From Rhodocyclales bacterium (GTDB lineage Bacteria; Pseudomonadota; Gammaproteobacteria; Burkholderiales; Rhodocyclaceae): a stretch of 64,000 nucleotides of DNA. The notes under the pieces are model-generated. The model saw only the letters and a program-made list of their open reading frames with translations. It did no database searches and was not told where the DNA came from. Positions 60,946 through 64,000 of the stretch are shown one piece after another. Position 1 is the stretch's first letter, and each line of letters starts with the position of its first letter. Location of the stretch: the NCBI GenBank assembly GCA_028292505.1, contig JAQGMF010000020.1, forward strand, positions 1-64,000, written 5' to 3'. Made by a program: the position numbers and the translations under genes.

Positions 60946-62748
60946 ATGAGCTTCGACTTCAAGACGCTGCTGCCGACCCTGCCCGAGAGCCCGGGCGTCT
61001 ATCGCATGATTGGCGCGGACGAGGAGGTGCTCTACGTCGGCAAGGCGAAGAACCTCAAGCGTCGCGTATCGAGCTATTTCCAGAAGAACCATCCGAGCCC
61101 GCGCACCACGATGATGGTGGCGCGCATTGAGCGCGTTGATGTCACTGTCGTGCGTTCCGAGGCCGAGGCGCTGATCCTCGAAAACAATCTCATCAAATCG
61201 TTGCGGCCGCGCTTCAACATTCTGTTTCGCGACGACAAGAGCTATCCGTACATCGCCATCACCGCCGACGAATTCCCGCGCATTGCGTACTACCGTGGTG
61301 CTTTCGAGAAAGGTGTGCGCTACTTCGGCCCGTACCCGTCGGGTTGGGCGGCGCGCGAGAGTCTGCAATTGCTGCAGCGCCTGTTCATGCTGCGCACTTG
61401 CGAGGATTCCGTTTTCCGGAATCGTTCGCGCCCTTGCCTGCTGCACCAGATCAAGCGCTGCACCGCACCCTGCGTAGGCCTCATCGACAAGCAGGCATAC
61501 GCTGCCGATGTGAAACTCGCGACACTGTTCCTTGATGGCCGACATTCCGATGTCATCGACAATCTGGGCGTCCGCATGCAGGAGGCCGTCGGACGTTTCG
61601 CCTTCGAAGAGGCGGCCGTGTTTCGCGACCAGATCCGTTCGTTGCAAACAGTGCTGCACAAACAGCACGTCGATTCGGGCAGGGACGAAGATGTCGATGT
61701 CATCATAGCGATGGCGCAGGATGGTTGTGTCTGCGTGAATCTGGCGATGGTGCGCGGCGGACGTCATCTCGGCGATCGGCCGCAGTTTCCGCAGGCCGCA
61801 GGCGAGGCACTGATTCCGGCCGATGCCTTGCTGGCCTTCATCGAGCAGCACTACCTCGATCACCCTGCGCCCGCCAAACTGGTCATTGAGGGCACCGAAA
61901 TAGAGGCCGCCAAGGCAGTACTCGACGAAGTGCTCGACAAGCGTCCCATCGTCATCAACGCGCGCTTCCAGAACGAGAAAGCCTGGATCGAGATGGCGCT
62001 GCTCAATGCCAAGCTCGCCATCGAAACGCGGCAGCGCGAAACGGGCCGTGCGCGGCATCAGCTCGAAGCGTTGAAGACGGTGCTCGACATGGCCGAGACA
62101 CCCAGGCGCATCGAGTGCTTCGACATCAGCCATACGCAAGGCGAAGCGACGGTGGCCTCCTGCGTGATCTGGGAAGGCGAGGGCATGAAGAAGGCTGAAT
62201 ATCGGCGCTTCAATATCGCCGGCATCGAACCAGGCGACGACTACGCCGCGATGCGTCAGGCGCTGACGCGGCGCTACGAAAAAGTGGCGGCGGGCGAGGG
62301 CGTGCGGCCCGACCTGATCCTCATCGACGGTGGCAAGGGCCAGGTTGGCGTGGCTTGGGAAGTGCTCACCGAACTGGGCCTGCAAAGCATCGCCATGCTG
62401 GGCGTGGCCAAGGGCGAGGAACGCAAGGCAGGGCTGGAGCAACTGGTCTTTCCCGATGGTCGACCGCCGCTGTTGCTTGGCGGCGAGCATCCGGCCCTGC
62501 ATCTGATCCAGACGATCCGCGACGAAGCACATCGCTTTGCCATCACCGGCATGCGCGCGCGGCGCAGCAAGACGCGCCTGACCTCGAAGCTCGAAGAGAT
62601 CCCTGGCATCGGGCCGACGCGGCGCAAGAAACTCATCGAGACCTTCGGCGGTCTGGCCGGCGTGCGTAACGCCACTATCGAGGATTTATGCCGCGTCGAA
62701 GGGATCAATCGTAGAATCGCGGAACAGATCTATAACGCGTTGCGCTAG
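60946..62748 (+). CDS. uvrC: Excinuclease ABC subunit C
   Basis: Encodes 600 residues. The GIY-YIG domain starts PGVYRMIGADEEVLYVGKAKNLKRRV; a UVR motif is in the middle (FEEAAVFRDQIRSLQTVLHK), then the RNase H-like nuclease (ECFDISHTQGEATVASCVIW) and HhH repeats at the end (IPGIGPTRRKKLIETFGG). It makes both incisions in nucleotide excision repair with UvrB. The ATG used is at the conserved MSFDFKTLLPTLPESPGVY. pgsA follows after 26 nt. Confidence 0.96.
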   Translation: MSFDFKTLLPTLPESPGVYRMIGADEEVLYVGKAKNLKRRVSSYFQKNHPSPRTTMMVARIERVDVTVVRSEAEALILENNLIKSLRPRFNILFRDDKSYPYIAITADEFPRIAYYRGAFEKGVRYFGPYPSGWAARESLQLLQRLFMLRTCEDSVFRNRSRPCLLHQIKRCTAPCVGLIDKQAYAADVKLATLFLDGRHSDVIDNLGVRMQEAVGRFAFEEAAVFRDQIRSLQTVLHKQHVDSGRDEDVDVIIAMAQDGCVCVNLAMVRGGRHLGDRPQFPQAAGEALIPADALLAFIEQHYLDHPAPAKLVIEGTEIEAAKAVLDEVLDKRPIVINARFQNEKAWIEMALLNAKLAIETRQRETGRARHQLEALKTVLDMAETPRRIECFDISHTQGEATVASCVIWEGEGMKKAEYRRFNIAGIEPGDDYAAMRQALTRRYEKVAAGEGVRPDLILIDGGKGQVGVAWEVLTELGLQSIAMLGVAKGEERKAGLEQLVFPDGRPPLLLGGEHPALHLIQTIRDEAHRFAITGMRARRSKTRLTSKLEEIPGIGPTRRKKLIETFGGLAGVRNATIEDLCRVEGINRRIAEQIYNALR

Positions 62749-62774
62749 CGGCGGGTTGCAACCACACTCAAACC

Positions 62775-63344
62775 ATGTTCAACAACATTCCCATCCTGCT
62801 CACCTGGGCGCGCATTCTCCTGATCCCCGTCGTTATTGGCGTGTTCTACGTGCCCGCCAATATGCTGGGCATTCACCACAAGGACGTGATCGCTTGCGCC
62901 GTATTCGTCGTCGCAGCATTGACGGACTGGTTCGACGGCTACCTCGCCCGTTCATGGGGTCAGACCTCGAATTTCGGCGCCTTTCTCGATCCGGTGGCCG
63001 ACAAGCTCATGGTGTCCGCCGCGCTGGTCGTATTGCTACAACTCGATCGCTGCGATGCCATGATTGCGTTTGTCATAATCGGTCGCGAGATCACCATCTC
63101 TGCACTGCGCGAATGGATGGCCAAGATCGGCGCAGGCAGGAGCGTGGCGGTGTCGTTTGTCGGCAAGCTCAAGACCACCGCACAGATGGTGGCAATCCCC
63201 ATGCTGCTCTACAACGACGATCTGTTTGGCCTGCCAATCCATGTTATGGGCACCGTGCTGATCATTGTCGCGGCAGTGCTTACGGTGTGGTCGATGATCT
63301 ATTACCTGCGCAAGGCGGCGCCGGATTTGCGGCGCGAGAGCTGA
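62775..63344 (+). CDS. pgsA: CDP-diacylglycerol--glycerol-3-phosphate 3-phosphatidyltransferase
   Basis: Encodes 189 residues with about four to five membrane helices. The CDP-alcohol phosphotransferase signature DG(x)2AR(x)8G(x)3D(x)3D is at 54-76: DGYLAR, then G68, D72 and D76. It makes phosphatidylglycerophosphate, the precursor of PG and cardiolipin. The uvrC-pgsA order is common in Proteobacteria. A tRNA promoter follows. Confidence 0.96.
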   Translation: MFNNIPILLTWARILLIPVVIGVFYVPANMLGIHHKDVIACAVFVVAALTDWFDGYLARSWGQTSNFGAFLDPVADKLMVSAALVVLLQLDRCDAMIAFVIIGREITISALREWMAKIGAGRSVAVSFVGKLKTTAQMVAIPMLLYNDDLFGLPIHVMGTVLIIVAAVLTVWSMIYYLRKAAPDLRRES

Positions 63345-63353
63345 TGTCAAGGC

Positions 63354-63381
63354 TTGACATATCTCTCGGGTAGATTAAAAT
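63354..63381 (+). promoter_or_regulatory. Sigma-70 promoter of tRNA-Gly
   Basis: A perfect TTGACA at 63354-63359 and TAAAAT at 63376-63381, 16 bp apart, place the start about 6 nt before the tRNA. The GC-rich discriminator after the -10 would suit growth-rate control. Confidence 0.7.
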
Positions 63382-63393
63382 TCGCCCTCTCTT

Positions 63394-63469
63394 GCGGGAG
63401 TAGCTCAGTTGGTAGAGCGCAACCTTGCCAAGGTTGAGGTCGAGAGTTCGAGACTCTTCTCCCGCTCCA
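63394..63469 (+). tRNA. tRNA-Gly (anticodon GCC)
   Basis: 76 nt, with 7-bp acceptor arms GCGGGAG/CTCCCGC, T arm loop TTCGAGA, D arm AGCTCAGTTGGTAGAGC, anticodon GCC at 63427-63429, and an encoded CCA. Confidence 0.96.
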
Positions 63470-63475
63470 GGTTAA

Positions 63476-63504
63476 AAAAAGGGAAAGCGCGGCTTTCCCT
63501 TTTT
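63476..63504 (+). terminator. Terminator after tRNA-Gly
   Basis: A 13-bp stem AAAAAGGGAAAGC/GCTTTCCCTTTTT with a GCG loop, ending in a T-run. Symmetric, so it may work in both directions. It separates tRNA-Gly from tRNA-Cys. Confidence 0.9.
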
Positions 63505-63545
63505 AGTTGGTGCTTCTGCAGCAACCAACTCCAGGCAGCTCGCGA

Positions 63546-63619
63546 GGCGCGGTAGCAAAGCGGTTATGCACCGGATTGCAAATCCGTGTAGGTCGGTTCG
63601 ACTCCGGCCCGCGCCTCCA
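63546..63619 (+). tRNA. tRNA-Cys (anticodon GCA)
   Basis: 74 nt with acceptor arms GGCGCGG/CCGCGCC, TTCGACT T-loop, anticodon GCA at 63578-63580, encoded CCA, U73 discriminator as in other tRNA-Cys. Confidence 0.96.
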
Positions 63620-63644
63620 GATAAATCAATAAGTTACAGAAAAT

Positions 63645-63670
63645 AAAAGCCCGCCAACGCGGGCTTTTTT
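63645..63670 (+). terminator. Rho-independent terminator after tRNA-Cys
   Basis: Ten-bp stem AAAAGCCCGC/GCGGGCTTTT with a CAAC loop, continuing into six T residues in total. Confidence 0.93.
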
Positions 63671-63718
63671 GCGCTTATCGCCCCGCAAAACCCCGCTCAT
63701 CCACCGGCGGATTCAGAT

Positions 63719-64000
63719 TCAAGTATGAAGTGCAACGGCATTATGACGACAGGGTAGTTGTTTCATGAAGACCTCGTGCGAGGTAGGCACTTTCTGAGTC
63801 GATGATTGAGCCGATTCACGGCGTAAGCGACGTCCTCTGGGGCAATCGATTCGAAGCTCATTTTCTTTAGGAAGAACTGGCAGATCAAGCCGTTCATGTT
63901 CTCGTTAGCGCCGCGCTCCGACGAGGCATACGGGTGAGCGAAGTAGTCATCCGCATTGAGCGCTTTAGCGATTAGCTCAGGCGCAATGTCCTGCTGTGAA
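63719..64000 (-). pseudogene. IS30-family transposase, 3' part, frameshifted, cut by window edge
   Basis: On the minus strand the frame entering from the right edge reads YFAHPYASSERGANENMNGLIC and RLNHRLRKCL, the conserved C-terminal catalytic region (DDE Glu in ENMNG) of IS30-type transposases. It then stops at 63763 with PRTRSS. A second frame continues SHEVFMKQL and ends NAVALHT at 63719, the expected family ending. So about 10 nt appear to be lost near 63780, next to a small ACCTCG/CGAGGT palindrome. The flanking TTCAAGTATGAAGTGCAACG looks like the IS30-type terminal inverted repeat. The 5' part is outside the window. Confidence 0.75.

Noticed and set aside
63505-63545. tRNA remnant between tRNA-Gly and tRNA-Cys
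   Set aside because: ACTCCAGG echoes tRNA 3' ends and a hairpin is present, but no acceptor or anticodon arm can be built.
63620-64000. Prophage or island attachment at tRNA-Cys
   Set aside because: No integrase and no second copy of the tRNA 3' end in the visible sequence; the element is an IS30 type with its own ends.
1-64000. CRISPR arrays, rRNA operons, toxin-antitoxin pairs
   Set aside because: No regularly spaced direct repeats, rRNA-like sequence or paired small toxin/antitoxin genes were found.

Overview
The window is GC-rich, densely coded bacterial chromosome from a betaproteobacterium, most likely Burkholderiales and plausibly Oxalobacteraceae-like. This is inferred from gene content and order: a Lys/Ala/Pro histone H1-like protein, the yceD-rpmF-plsX-fabHDG-acpP-fabF block, and rpoE-rseA-rseB-mucD running into lepA-lepB-DUF4845-rnc-era-recO-pdxJ-acpS-nagZ. 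No rRNA, CRISPR array or prophage was seen.

Layout. 1-9.2 kb: histone-like protein, SLT-domain protein, MaeB malic enzyme, patatin-like hydrolase, PBP7-type peptidase, IclR regulator, DsbB, EF-hand protein. 9.3-13.1 kb: electron transfer flavoprotein (etfB, etfA) and an acyl-CoA dehydrogenase that probably donates electrons to it. 13.1-20.4 kb: a small membrane peptide gene, a yejABEF-type peptide ABC transporter and a divergent M20 amidohydrolase. 20.4-34.7 kb is the most accessory-like stretch: small periplasmic proteins, an unrecognised 320-aa protein, an alpha/beta hydrolase, PsiF, RlmJ, a membrane protein with a degenerate Mrr-like domain, FkbM methyltransferase, SlyX, PilZ, a triple-GAF protein, an orphan ParA, a DEAD-box helicase, a PNPOx-like protein, DUF1223 and an aromatic aminotransferase. 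34.8-39.2 kb: uvrB, LMW phosphatase, a four-helix membrane protein, a tetrapyrrole-methylase-like protein and Maf. 39.3-46.2 kb: fatty acid synthesis. 46.2-59.7 kb: nadB, then the sigma-E module and a long co-directional housekeeping run. 59.7-64 kb: CAP-domain lipoprotein, uvrC, pgsA, tRNA-Gly, tRNA-Cys and a decayed IS30-family transposase cut by the window edge.

How it fits together. The fab genes supply acyl chains, AcpS activates AcpP, and PlsX and PgsA feed phospholipid synthesis. RpoE/RseA/RseB/MucD form an envelope-stress circuit placed upstream of signal peptidase. UvrB and UvrC serve nucleotide excision repair. DsbB, PBP7, NagZ and the SLT protein act on the envelope.

I see no convincing new multi-gene system. 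The best leads are: an 18-bp motif (15 of 18 identical) at nearly the same distance upstream of two unrelated periplasmic-protein genes; a 37-aa membrane peptide gene behind an attenuator-like hairpin; a protein made of three tandem GAF-like modules; a membrane-tethered Mrr fold lacking its catalytic signature; and a near-consensus promoter opening a roughly 340-nt untranslated region. Start codons were chosen by ribosome binding sites and family fit and often lie inside longer open frames.
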